A DNA stretch of 32,994 bases from Oscillospiraceae bacterium (GTDB lineage: Bacteria > Bacillota > Clostridia > Oscillospirales > Oscillospiraceae): positions 1-32,994 of the forward strand of contig SVLN01000014.1 of NCBI GenBank assembly GCA_015067925.1, in the 5' to 3' direction. The translations under genes and the position numbers were made by a program. The notes below the pieces were generated by a model. It was not told the DNA's origin, made no database searches, and saw only the letters and a program-made list of their open reading frames with translations. Positions 22,029 to 28,771 of the stretch are shown here, one piece after another. Positions within the stretch are counted from its first letter, which is position 1; every line of letters begins with the position of its first letter.

Positions 22029-22493
22029 TTATTCAGACAGCGGAATGTCAAACGATACGATAACGGTCGTCTTGCCGGCGCCGTCGCCGCCGCCGGGGAT
22101 GGGCGGGTTGCGGACCCACTCTTCGTCCACTGCCGGAGCGTAGCCGTATCTGCACAGGATGGACTGCTGGAAGTCGATATGATGCATACCGGGCTCCAGG
22201 CCGCCTTCCTTCTCGACGTAGACCATGCCTTCGTCGTCATAGTTCCAATGCTCCCAAACAGCCGTCTTCAGCTCTTCAAAGCTTCTGGGCGGCTTGCCGT
22301 TGATTTCAAACTTCTGCACTTCGCGCGGATACACCACACCGTCAACGCAGATGTAGTAGCCGTTGTGCAGGCTCAGGATCGCGCCGCGATAGTCAGCGAT
22401 GCGAACGCCAAACTTGAAGCCGACGACCTTACCGGTTTCCGGGCAAGTCACGTTCTGCAGACTGTCCTCTCGAATCAGCCAATTATCAAACAT
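22029..22493 (-). CDS. DUF6379-like protein; likely C-glycoside deglycosidase beta subunit
   Basis: The 154-residue protein begins MFDNWLIREDSLQNV and contains GFKFGVRIADYRGAILSLHN, then YYICVDGVVYPREVQKFEIN and later GLEPGMHHIDFQQSILCRYG. This combination of N-terminal segment, a beta-rich core and a terminal VIVSFDIPLSE strand matches my recollection of the small beta subunit of C-glycoside deglycosidases (DUF6379). The beta subunit packs on the TIM-barrel alpha subunit and helps form the active site. GGAGG (22503-22507) precedes ATG 22493. It is the first gene of a two-gene unit with the TIM-barrel gene, closed by a terminator. Identification is from remembered family features and operon context, not a search. 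Confidence 0.75.
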   Translation of the reverse strand: MFDNWLIREDSLQNVTCPETGKVVGFKFGVRIADYRGAILSLHNGYYICVDGVVYPREVQKFEINGKPPRSFEELKTAVWEHWNYDDEGMVYVEKEGGLEPGMHHIDFQQSILCRYGYAPAVDEEWVRNPPIPGGGDGAGKTTVIVSFDIPLSE

Positions 22494-22541
22494 AATGAAT
22501 CTCCTCCGTTCATTTTTTTGTCTCGCTTATCTTGCAGAATT

Positions 22542-22547
22542 ATTATA
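22542..22547 (-). promoter_or_regulatory. -10 element of the deglycosidase-like operon
   Basis: A perfect TATAAT (22547-22542, minus strand) lies about 50 nt ahead of the start codon. The spot 17 nt further up holds TAGTTT, a poor -35, which could mean activator dependence. The remaining spacer up to 22652 holds only a GC hairpin (CTGCGGGG.../...GCCCGCAG, 22622-22643) just behind ftcD, without a T run. Confidence 0.5.
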
Positions 22548-22652
22548 ATATACTTTTGCAACCAAAACTAGATGGCAAAATCAACAAAACGAAGGCCTCA
22601 TTTTTGTGCATTCTCACAGTACTGCGGGGCAAAACGCCCGCAGCCGTGCCGT

Positions 22653-23552
22653 TCATTCCTCCAGCAGGTAGTTCTCCAACACCTGACGGTCGAAGTCATA
22701 CTCCTCCAACTGCAGGTAATACGCCGCGCTGTCGGCCAGGGCCTGCATGGGCGTCAGGCCAATGAGCTCCGTTCCGATGATGTGCACACCCCAGCGCTTT
22801 GCCTCGGCACGGATCAGCTCCACCACCCGGTAAATGGGCGTAACGGTGTAGTTGGTCAGGTTCATGCTGACCTGGGCCACGTTTCGGCTGTGGAGCTTGA
22901 TTCCCAGGGCCTTGACGCAGGCCAGGCCCCCGCCGGAGGCGCGCACCGTACGGGCGATTGTGTCGGCAATGGTCACATCTTCTGTGGAAAGATTGACGTT
23001 AAAGGCGATCAGCGGAAAGCGCGCACCCACGGCAACAACGCCGGCAGAGGGATGATACCCCTGCCCCACATCCGGCTGCCATTCGGGCAGAAGTGTCTTT
23101 TCCGCCAGGCCCTCGAACTGACCCCGGCGTACATCCGCCAGATTTTTTCTATGGGGCGCCGTAGCAGAATCCTCATAATAATAGACAGGCATCCCCGCCT
23201 CGGCCCAGATGCGCTCGGCCGCCATACGGGAATAGGCAACAGCCTCCGCCGTATCCATGCCCCGCAGCGGAATGAACGGAATCACATCCACCGCGCCCAT
23301 GCGGGGATGCTCACCCCGATGGGTACGCAGATCGATTCGCTCTGCCGCCGTCTTTGCCAGGCGGACTGCCGCCTCCACCACAGCCTCCGGCGCGCCCAGG
23401 AAGGACAGCACCGAACGATTGTGGTTCTCATCGGACGAGTAATCCATCAGCGTCACACCCGCGACGCTTCTGACGGCATCACAGCAGGCCTGTACGATGT
23501 CTGCATCGCGGCCCTCCGAGATATTCGGTACACATTCGAGAATCTTCAACAT
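22653..23552 (-). CDS. ftcD: Glutamate formiminotransferase (formiminotransferase domain only)
   Basis: The 299-residue protein transfers the formimino group from N-formimino-glutamate to tetrahydrofolate, linking histidine breakdown to one-carbon metabolism. It starts LKILECVPNISEGRD, the family hallmark, and carries DYSSDENHNRSVLSF with the catalytic-type His, then LRTHRGEHPRMGAVDVIPF. It has only the transferase domain and lacks the cyclodeaminase domain of the bifunctional animal enzyme, as is common in Firmicutes. Two adjacent ATGs exist at 23555 and 23552; AGGAG (23560-23564) is 4 nt from the first and 7 nt from the second, so 23552 is favoured. No hut or fold genes are next to it, so its place in a histidine pathway rests on homology. 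Confidence 0.88.
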   Translation of the reverse strand: MLKILECVPNISEGRDADIVQACCDAVRSVAGVTLMDYSSDENHNRSVLSFLGAPEAVVEAAVRLAKTAAERIDLRTHRGEHPRMGAVDVIPFIPLRGMDTAEAVAYSRMAAERIWAEAGMPVYYYEDSATAPHRKNLADVRRGQFEGLAEKTLLPEWQPDVGQGYHPSAGVVAVGARFPLIAFNVNLSTEDVTIADTIARTVRASGGGLACVKALGIKLHSRNVAQVSMNLTNYTVTPIYRVVELIRAEAKRWGVHIIGTELIGLTPMQALADSAAYYLQLEEYDFDRQVLENYLLEE

Positions 23553-23594
23553 CATGTTTCTCCTGTTCTGCGCCGGAGCGCAAGGGTTTTTCTT

Positions 23595-23623
23595 ATGATA
23601 GCACACCGGCTCGTACCGGGCAA
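23595..23623 (-). promoter_or_regulatory. Promoter of the formiminotransferase gene
   Basis: Minus-strand TTGCCC (23623-23618), 17 nt, then TATCAT (23600-23595) with an extended TGC immediately before it. Confidence 0.5.
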
Positions 23624-23653
23624 TATTTGCGGGACAACAATTCACCCTTTCTC

Positions 23654-23682
23654 TTGACAAGGCATATGACTGCGGGTATACT
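23654..23682 (+). promoter_or_regulatory. Promoter of the feo operon
   Basis: TTGACA (23654-23659), 17 nt, then TATACT (23677-23682). Transcription should start near 23689, just ahead of two palindromic boxes. Confidence 0.85.
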
Positions 23683-23696
23683 CATACCAGAAATAC

Positions 23697-23759
23697 TGTT
23701 AGCCGCACCTAACAAATAGGCTGCTTCTTTTTTCGGCATCTGTTAGGTTGCGCTAACTA
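23697..23759 (+). promoter_or_regulatory. Two DtxR-family-like operator boxes in the feo leader
   Basis: Box 1 is TGTTAGCCGCACCTAACA (23697-23714) and box 2 is TGTTAGGTTGCGCTAACTA (23741-23759). Each is an interrupted palindrome of the form GTTAG...CTAAC, and box 1 read on the other strand (TGTTAGGTGCGGCTAACA) closely matches box 2. This resembles DtxR/IdeR-type iron boxes, which have TTAGG...CCTAA arms. Both lie downstream of the expected start, so a bound repressor would act as a roadblock. The match to the DtxR consensus is by eye. Confidence 0.6.
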
Positions 23760-23773
23760 TTCAGAGGTGGAAT

Positions 23774-24004
23774 ATGATGACCCTGGATCAGGTTAATATC
23801 GGCCAGAAGGCCGTGGTCAAAGCCGTGGGCGGCGAAGGCATGCTGCGGCTGCGCCTTTTGGACATGGGTGTGATTCCCAACACCACCATTGCCGTCACCC
23901 GCCGCGCGCCCATGGGCGACCCCATCGAGCTGCAGCTGCGCGGCTATGTGCTCACCCTGCGTCTGGAGGACGCCAAGGCTGTGGAAGTGGAGGTGCTGGC
24001 ATGA
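23774..24004 (+). CDS. feoA: Ferrous iron transport protein FeoA
   Basis: The 76-residue cytosolic protein has the SH3-like FeoA fold. Its sequence has LDQVNIGQKAVVKAV, then LRLRLLDMGVIPNTTIAVTR, APMGDPIELQLRGYVLTLR and a final AKAVEVEV, all standard FeoA features. It is thought to assist or regulate the GTPase-driven transporter FeoB. Two ATG codons are adjacent (23774, 23777), with GAGGTGG just upstream. Its stop overlaps the feoB start as ATGA, so the two are translationally coupled. Confidence 0.93.
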   Translation: MMTLDQVNIGQKAVVKAVGGEGMLRLRLLDMGVIPNTTIAVTRRAPMGDPIELQLRGYVLTLRLEDAKAVEVEVLA

Positions 24005-25989
24005 CTTACGCCCTCGTCGGCAATCAGAACTCCGGCAAAACCACCCTGTTCAACCAGCTCACCGGCTCGAACCAGCATGTGGGCAACTTCCCCGGCGTGA
24101 CTGTGGCCAAGAAAACCGGCGCGGTGCGGGGCAAGAAGGACTCCACCGTGGTGGACCTGCCCGGCATCTACTCTCTGCGTCCCTACTCCGCCGAGGAGAT
24201 CGTCACCCGGGACTTTATCCTGAAGGACAAACCCGACGCCATCATCAACATCGTGGACGCCACCAATTTGGAGCGCAACCTCTACCTCACCCTGCAGCTG
24301 ATCGATCTGCAGGTGCCCATGGTGGTGGCGCTGAATATGATGGATGAAGTGCGCGCCAGCGGAGGAAGCGTGGATACCCGCCTGCTCTCCGAGCGGCTGG
24401 GCGTTCCGGTTCTGCCCATCAGCGCCGTGCGCAACGAGGGCATTGACGATCTGATTGACATAGTGGAGCGTACCGCTGTCGCCCGCCGCACGCCTTCTGT
24501 GTATGACTTCTGTTCTCCGGGCCCCATCCACCGCTGTATTCACGCGGTTTCCCATGTGGTGGAGGACCACGCTGAGCGCGCGCTTATGCCCTCCCGCTAC
24601 GCCGCCATGAACGTGATCGAAAACAACGCTGATCTGGTGGAGCGCCTGGCCCTGGACGAGAACGAGCTGGAACTGGCCGAGCACGCCATTGTGGAAATGG
24701 AGCGCGAGTGTCATCTTGACCGCTACGCCGCCATCGCCGCCATGCGCTACGATTTTATTGAAGAAGTCTGCGCCGGCGCCGTGGTGCGCCAGGGCGAGAG
24801 CCGCGAGCGCGCCCGCAGCCGGAAAATGGACGACGTGCTCACCCACCGCATCTTCGCCATTCCCATCTTCCTGGGCGTGATGCTGCTGGTGTTCTACCTG
24901 ACCTTTGATGTGATCGGCGCTTTCCTCTCCGACGCGCTGGCCTATGGCATTGACGGCCTCATCGGCCTGATTGACAGAGGACTCACCGCCTACGGCATCA
25001 ACCCCGTGGTACATAGTCTGCTCATCGACGGTGTGTGCACCGGCATCGGCAACGTGCTGAGCTTCCTGCCGCTGATCGTGACGCTGTTCTTCTTCCTGTC
25101 CATGCTGGAGGACACCGGCTACATGGCCCGCATCGCCTTTGTGATGGACAAGCCCCTGCGCCGCATCGGCCTGTCGGGCAAGAGCATCGTACCCATGCTC
25201 ATCGGCTTCGGCTGCAGCGTGCCGGCCATCATGGCCACCCGCACCCTCACCAGTGAGCGTGACCGCAGAATGACCGTCATGCTCACCCCGTTCATGAGCT
25301 GCAGCGCCAAGATTCCCATCTACACCACCTTCATCGCGGCCTTCTTCCCCAGCCACCGGGCCCTGGTGATGCTGCTTCTGTACGGCTTCGGCGTTTTGTG
25401 CAGCATTCTCTTCGCCCTGATCGCCAAAAAGACCGCCTTCCGCGGCAACCCGATCCCCTTCGTGATGGAGCTTCCCAACTACCGCCTGCCGTCCATGAAG
25501 ACCACTCTGCTTTTGATGTGGGACAAGGCCGCGGATTTCTTAAAGCGCGCCTTCACCATCATCTTCGCCGCCACCGTGCTGATCTGGTTCCTGCAGGCCT
25601 TTGATGTGCGCCTGAACACCGTCACCGACCCGGCGAACAGCATTCTGGCCTCCCTGGGCCGCATCATCGCGCCCCTGTTCGCGCCCCTGGGCCTGAACGA
25701 CTGGTGGGCCATCACCTCCCTGATTTCGGGTCTGGCCGCCAAGGAGGCCGTCATCAGCACCCTGACCGTGCTGCTGGGTACCACGGATCTGTCCGGTGCG
25801 TTCACCATCCCCACCGCCATCAGCTTCTTGACCTTCACCCTGCTCTACACCCCCTGCTTTGCCGCCATCGCGGCCATCAAGCGGGAGATGCGCTCCGGCT
25901 TGAAGACCGTGGGTATCGTTCTGATGCAGTGCGCCATCGCCTGGATCTGCGGCGCGGTGGTCTATCAGCTGATCGGCCTGTTCTTCTGA
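24001..25989 (+). CDS. feoB: Ferrous iron transporter FeoB
   Basis: The 662-residue protein has an N-terminal G domain: G1 GNQNSGKTT (7-15; the usual GNPNSGKTT has Pro where this has Gln), G2 in PGVTV (31-35), G3 DLPG (52-55) and G4 NMMD (112-115). A helical spacer follows to about residue 270, then a membrane part with Gate-type segments including FGCSVPAIMATRTL and PFMSCSAKIPIY, whose cysteines are proposed to line the Fe(II) path. It imports ferrous iron across the cytoplasmic membrane, the form available in anaerobic gut conditions. The length is within the range for shorter Firmicute FeoB proteins. It is flanked by feoA and a Cys-rich small protein in one operon. Confidence 0.95.
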   Translation: MTYALVGNQNSGKTTLFNQLTGSNQHVGNFPGVTVAKKTGAVRGKKDSTVVDLPGIYSLRPYSAEEIVTRDFILKDKPDAIINIVDATNLERNLYLTLQLIDLQVPMVVALNMMDEVRASGGSVDTRLLSERLGVPVLPISAVRNEGIDDLIDIVERTAVARRTPSVYDFCSPGPIHRCIHAVSHVVEDHAERALMPSRYAAMNVIENNADLVERLALDENELELAEHAIVEMERECHLDRYAAIAAMRYDFIEEVCAGAVVRQGESRERARSRKMDDVLTHRIFAIPIFLGVMLLVFYLTFDVIGAFLSDALAYGIDGLIGLIDRGLTAYGINPVVHSLLIDGVCTGIGNVLSFLPLIVTLFFFLSMLEDTGYMARIAFVMDKPLRRIGLSGKSIVPMLIGFGCSVPAIMATRTLTSERDRRMTVMLTPFMSCSAKIPIYTTFIAAFFPSHRALVMLLLYGFGVLCSILFALIAKKTAFRGNPIPFVMELPNYRLPSMKTTLLLMWDKAADFLKRAFTIIFAATVLIWFLQAFDVRLNTVTDPANSILASLGRIIAPLFAPLGLNDWWAITSLISGLAAKEAVISTLTVLLGTTDLSGAFTIPTAISFLTFTLLYTPCFAAIAAIKREMRSGLKTVGIVLMQCAIAWICGAVVYQLIGLFF

Positions 25990-25998
25990 GGATCTGCC

Positions 25999-26130
25999 AT
26001 GGCACTTCGTGATTGGATCATCCTGGGCGTTGTTGCCCTGTGGGCCGTTGCCGGCGTCATCATCGCCCGGCGCCGCCGCAAAAAAGGCCGCGGCTGCTGC
26101 GGAAACTGTTCCGACTGTGACGGCTGCTGA
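25999..26130 (+). CDS. Small FeoB-associated Cys-rich membrane protein
   Basis: This 43-residue frame starts at ATG 25999, 9 nt after the feoB stop, with a weak GAGGA site over that stop. Residues about 5-23 form one hydrophobic helix (DWIILGVVALWAVAGVIIAR), followed by a basic patch RRRRKKGRG and a C-terminal CCGNCSDCDGC with five cysteines. This is the plan of the FeoB-associated Cys-rich membrane protein family, found behind feoB in many Firmicutes and resembling the Cys-rich C-terminus or FeoC role in other bacteria. Its function is not established; metal binding or handling next to FeoB is likely. An intrinsic terminator follows 11 nt after the stop. Confidence 0.85.
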   Translation: MALRDWIILGVVALWAVAGVIIARRRRKKGRGCCGNCSDCDGC

Positions 26131-26141
26131 AAAAGAAACAA

Positions 26142-26180
26142 ACGCGCTGTCTGCTTTTTCGCAGACAGCGCGTCTTTTTT
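26142..26180 (+). terminator. Terminator of the feo operon (bidirectional)
   Basis: ACGCGCTGTCTGC (26142-26154) pairs with GCAGACAGCGCGT (26161-26173), a perfect 13-bp stem with a TTTTTC loop, then CTTTTTT (26174-26180). It also lies directly behind the convergent gene at 26183 and could serve it, though the minus-strand T run is interrupted. Confidence 0.93.
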
Positions 26181-26182
26181 CA

Positions 26183-26821
26183 TCATTCGGGATTTTCCAC
26201 AGGCGGGATGGGGTGGTGCACTCCATTCGGAGACAGGCCGTCCGTAAGGATCAGTTCGCCTTCCTTTACAGTTACCGTATCGGGGTCCAGAACGGCACGG
26301 TCCATGGTATGCACCGAAGAAATGCTGTGCAGCTTGACGAATTCACCATCGCAGTAAGCATAACAGGCATTCTGGGTATACACCAGCGCAGCCTCTTTGC
26401 CCGAAACCGGAAGAATACCTGTTCTACCTGCACTAATGGTTGTAAGAGGTTCGCCGTTGGAGACTGTAATACTCGCGTTGCACAGCGGCTGATCTCCACT
26501 ATACACAATACAAATGCAATATGCCGATCTCCGGAATGCATCCTCTTCTCCGCCCATGTACTCATAGGTGTACACCGGATTTCCCACGCTCAGATTGGAA
26601 AAATCAATTTCATCCGCTTCCAACCAGCCATGTTCCGGCGCATGATACAACACCGCAATTCTCTGATGCACAATCTCAACGATCTGTTCCACACTCAACT
26701 GATCCACACTCAGCTGTTCCAACGGAAATTTCAGCTGCCGCGCACAACGGGTCACAAGAGCTGAGAGCAGCGCGATGACAAGCACCGCTGCCAACAAAAT
26801 CACCAGCTTCTGCTTTTTCAT
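26183..26821 (-). CDS. Unknown membrane-anchored extracytoplasmic protein
   Basis: This 212-residue protein is not recognised. After MKKQK there is one hydrophobic segment (about 6-25, LVILLAAVLVIALLSALVTR) without a clear lipobox, so it is probably anchored by an uncleaved N-terminal helix. A short repeat-like stretch LEQLSVDQLSVEQIVEIVHQ follows, then a mixed beta-rich region with the cysteine-containing YCICIVYSGDQPLCN and NACYAYCDGEFVK, ending NGVHHPIPPVENPE. ATG 26821 is chosen because AAAGGAG lies about 10 nt upstream; the frame runs on to 26857. It has no operon partner: it converges on the feo operon and diverges from the ABC exporter. No function is proposed. Confidence 0.65.
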   Translation of the reverse strand: MKKQKLVILLAAVLVIALLSALVTRCARQLKFPLEQLSVDQLSVEQIVEIVHQRIAVLYHAPEHGWLEADEIDFSNLSVGNPVYTYEYMGGEEDAFRRSAYCICIVYSGDQPLCNASITVSNGEPLTTISAGRTGILPVSGKEAALVYTQNACYAYCDGEFVKLHSISSVHTMDRAVLDPDTVTVKEGELILTDGLSPNGVHHPIPPVENPE

Positions 26822-26930
26822 GGGACACACTCCTTTCTTATTATCTGTAATTACCATATCATAATGTTTGTTATTTGTCCATTATTCTTCAGATTTTCCG
26901 CTTATTGCACAATTTTTAGCAGGCGAATTT

Positions 26931-26950
26931 GTGCAGGTTGCTACCTGCAC
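26931..26950. promoter_or_regulatory. Palindromic candidate operator upstream of the ABC exporter
   Basis: GTGCAGGT (26931-26938) and ACCTGCAC (26943-26950) form a perfect 8-bp inverted repeat with a 4-nt centre in the divergent intergenic region. A further TGCACAA...TTTGTGCA pair (26907-26913 and 26928-26935) overlaps it. Such sites upstream of heterodimeric exporters are often bound by MarR- or TetR-type repressors; no regulator gene is present here. Confidence 0.45.
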
Positions 26951-26998
26951 CTGTCAAAAAACTTGCCTTTCTCATCTATTTTCTTTTTGTGCTCTGTG

Positions 26999-27007
26999 TG
27001 CTATACT
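26999..27007 (+). promoter_or_regulatory. Extended -10 promoter of the ABC exporter operon
   Basis: TGCTATACT (26999-27007) is a good extended -10; the -35 position (26979-26984, TTTTCT) is poor. The resulting leader would be only about 25 nt and includes AGAGGAG (27024-27030). Confidence 0.5.
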
Positions 27008-27037
27008 GGAACCATGTTCCCAAAGAGGAGTTGATTC

Positions 27038-28771
27038 ATGATGCATCATTTCTGGCAGCAGGTGCGCAAGGTTCGCCTGACCATCATTCTGGGTCTGACG
27101 ATGGCCATTCTGAACGCGGCGTGCGACCTGTTCTGGCCCACCATCATCGCCACCATCGTGGACGACGGCATCACGCCCGGTAACCCGGCACACATCAAAA
27201 AGATGCTCATCGTCATGGTCGTGGTGGCTGTTCTGGCGGCCTGCGTCAAATACGCCAAGAATGCCTGCGCCATCACCACCGGCAACCGCTACAGCCGCAA
27301 CATGCGCCAGGCGCTGTTTGAGAAGGTTCTGAGCCTGCCCGGCGGCGACGCGGCCCGCTTCGGCGCGGCAGCTCTGGTCACCCGCTGCACCAACGACATC
27401 ACCGCCATCGGCGGCACCCTGGACTCTTTTATCCGCGTCATGGTGCGCATCCCCATCACCTGCGTGGGCGGCTTGATCCTGGCCTTCATTATGGACCCCC
27501 ACATGGCCCTGATTATTCTGGCCGTGGTGCCCTTCATCGCCATTTTGAGTATCTACATGCTCAAGAGCACCACTCCCAAATACACAAAGATCCAGAATGC
27601 CCTGGACCGCTTCAACCGCGTGCTGCGGGAAAAGCTCTGGGGCGTGCGGGTGATTCGCGTCTTCTGCCGCGACGGCTATGAGCAGACCCGTCTGGACGAG
27701 GCCAACGACGAGATCACCGCCACCACCACGGAAGTGGAGCGCCGCATTGGCCTTCTGAATCCCCTGATGACCACCCTGGTGAATCTGACGGTGCTGGGCC
27801 TTGTGATCTACGCCGCCGTGCGCGCCAGCCGCGATGCCCTGCACATCGGCGCGCTGATCAGCTGCATCCAGTACGCCAACCAGATCCTCATGGCAATCGT
27901 CCAGTCCACGATGCTCATGAGCCGTATTCCCCGCACCGCCGTCAGCGTGCGCCGCGTGGAAGAGGTCATGCAGCACGCCTCCACCGTTCCCGATACCGGC
28001 ACGCGCCTTCCCGAAGGCGACACGGACGCGCTGCACTTTGACGGCGCCTGCTACCGCTACCCCGGCACCCAGTTAGACGCTCTGCACGATCTGACCTTCA
28101 CCGTGCGCAAGGGTCAGACCACCGCCATCATCGGCTCCACCGGCTCGGGCAAGACCACCCTTCTGAATCTGGCTGAGCGTTTCATCGATCCCACGGACGG
28201 TGCCCTGCGCCTGGGTGACACCGACCTGCGGGACATTCCCCAGAAGGAACTGCGCCGCCGTCTGGCGGTGGTGCCCCAGCAGGCCTTCCTCTTCGAAGGC
28301 TCCATCCGGGACAACCTGCGCTACGGCGCCCCCGACGCCACCGAAGAGGACCTGCGCGCCGCCCTGGACGTGGCCCAGGCTTCGGAATTTGTCTTCAGCT
28401 TTGAAGACGGCCTGGATCATCACGTGGCCTCCGGCGGCTCGAACCTCTCCGGCGGTCAGCGCCAGCGATTGGCCATCGCCAGAGCCCTTCTGTGCAAGCC
28501 GGACTTCTACTTATTCGACGACTCCTTCTCCGCCCTGGACCTCAAAACCGACGCCGCCGTGCGCCGGGGCCTGAAGGCCGCCACGGCGGACTCCGCCTTC
28601 CTGATCGTGGCCCAGCGCATCGGCACCATCCGGGATGCCGACCAGATTGTGGTACTGGATGGCGGCAGGATCGTGGGCATCGGCAAGCACGAGCAGCTTC
28701 TGCAAACATGCAGCGTTTACCGCGAGATCGCGGAATCCCAGTACGAAGGGAGTGACGACACATGGCAGTAA
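27038..28771 (+). CDS. Heterodimeric ABC exporter subunit with degenerate catalytic site
   Basis: The 577-residue half-transporter has six helices over residues 1 to about 310, then a nucleotide-binding domain. In that domain, Walker A GSTGSGKTT and the signature LSGGQRQR are intact, but Walker B is FYLFDDSFSALD, with Asp in place of the catalytic Glu, and the H-switch is IVAQR, with Gln in place of His. This is the degenerate-site subunit of asymmetric exporters such as TM287/288, BmrCD or LmrCD. AGAGGAG lies 7 nt before ATG 27038; ATG 27041 is an alternative. The partner gene overlaps its end by 10 nt. The cargo is probably drugs or lipophilic compounds, but this is not determinable. Confidence 0.92.
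   Translation: MMHHFWQQVRKVRLTIILGLTMAILNAACDLFWPTIIATIVDDGITPGNPAHIKKMLIVMVVVAVLAACVKYAKNACAITTGNRYSRNMRQALFEKVLSLPGGDAARFGAAALVTRCTNDITAIGGTLDSFIRVMVRIPITCVGGLILAFIMDPHMALIILAVVPFIAILSIYMLKSTTPKYTKIQNALDRFNRVLREKLWGVRVIRVFCRDGYEQTRLDEANDEITATTTEVERRIGLLNPLMTTLVNLTVLGLVIYAAVRASRDALHIGALISCIQYANQILMAIVQSTMLMSRIPRTAVSVRRVEEVMQHASTVPDTGTRLPEGDTDALHFDGACYRYPGTQLDALHDLTFTVRKGQTTAIIGSTGSGKTTLLNLAERFIDPTDGALRLGDTDLRDIPQKELRRRLAVVPQQAFLFEGSIRDNLRYGAPDATEEDLRAALDVAQASEFVFSFEDGLDHHVASGGSNLSGGQRQRLAIARALLCKPDFYLFDDSFSALDLKTDAAVRRGLKAATADSAFLIVAQRIGTIRDADQIVVLDGGRIVGIGKHEQLLQTCSVYREIAESQYEGSDDTWQ

Noticed and set aside
23689-23773. NiCo/iron(II) riboswitch in the feo leader
   Set aside because: The leader is short and dominated by two GTTAG...CTAAC palindromes; I could not place the four-stem junction or conserved joins of that riboswitch class. 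A covariance-model search would settle it.
23944-25356. 470-residue minus-strand open frame
   Set aside because: Antisense shadow of feoB; composition is His/Gly/Gln-rich without motifs, while feoB on the other strand has all GTPase motifs.
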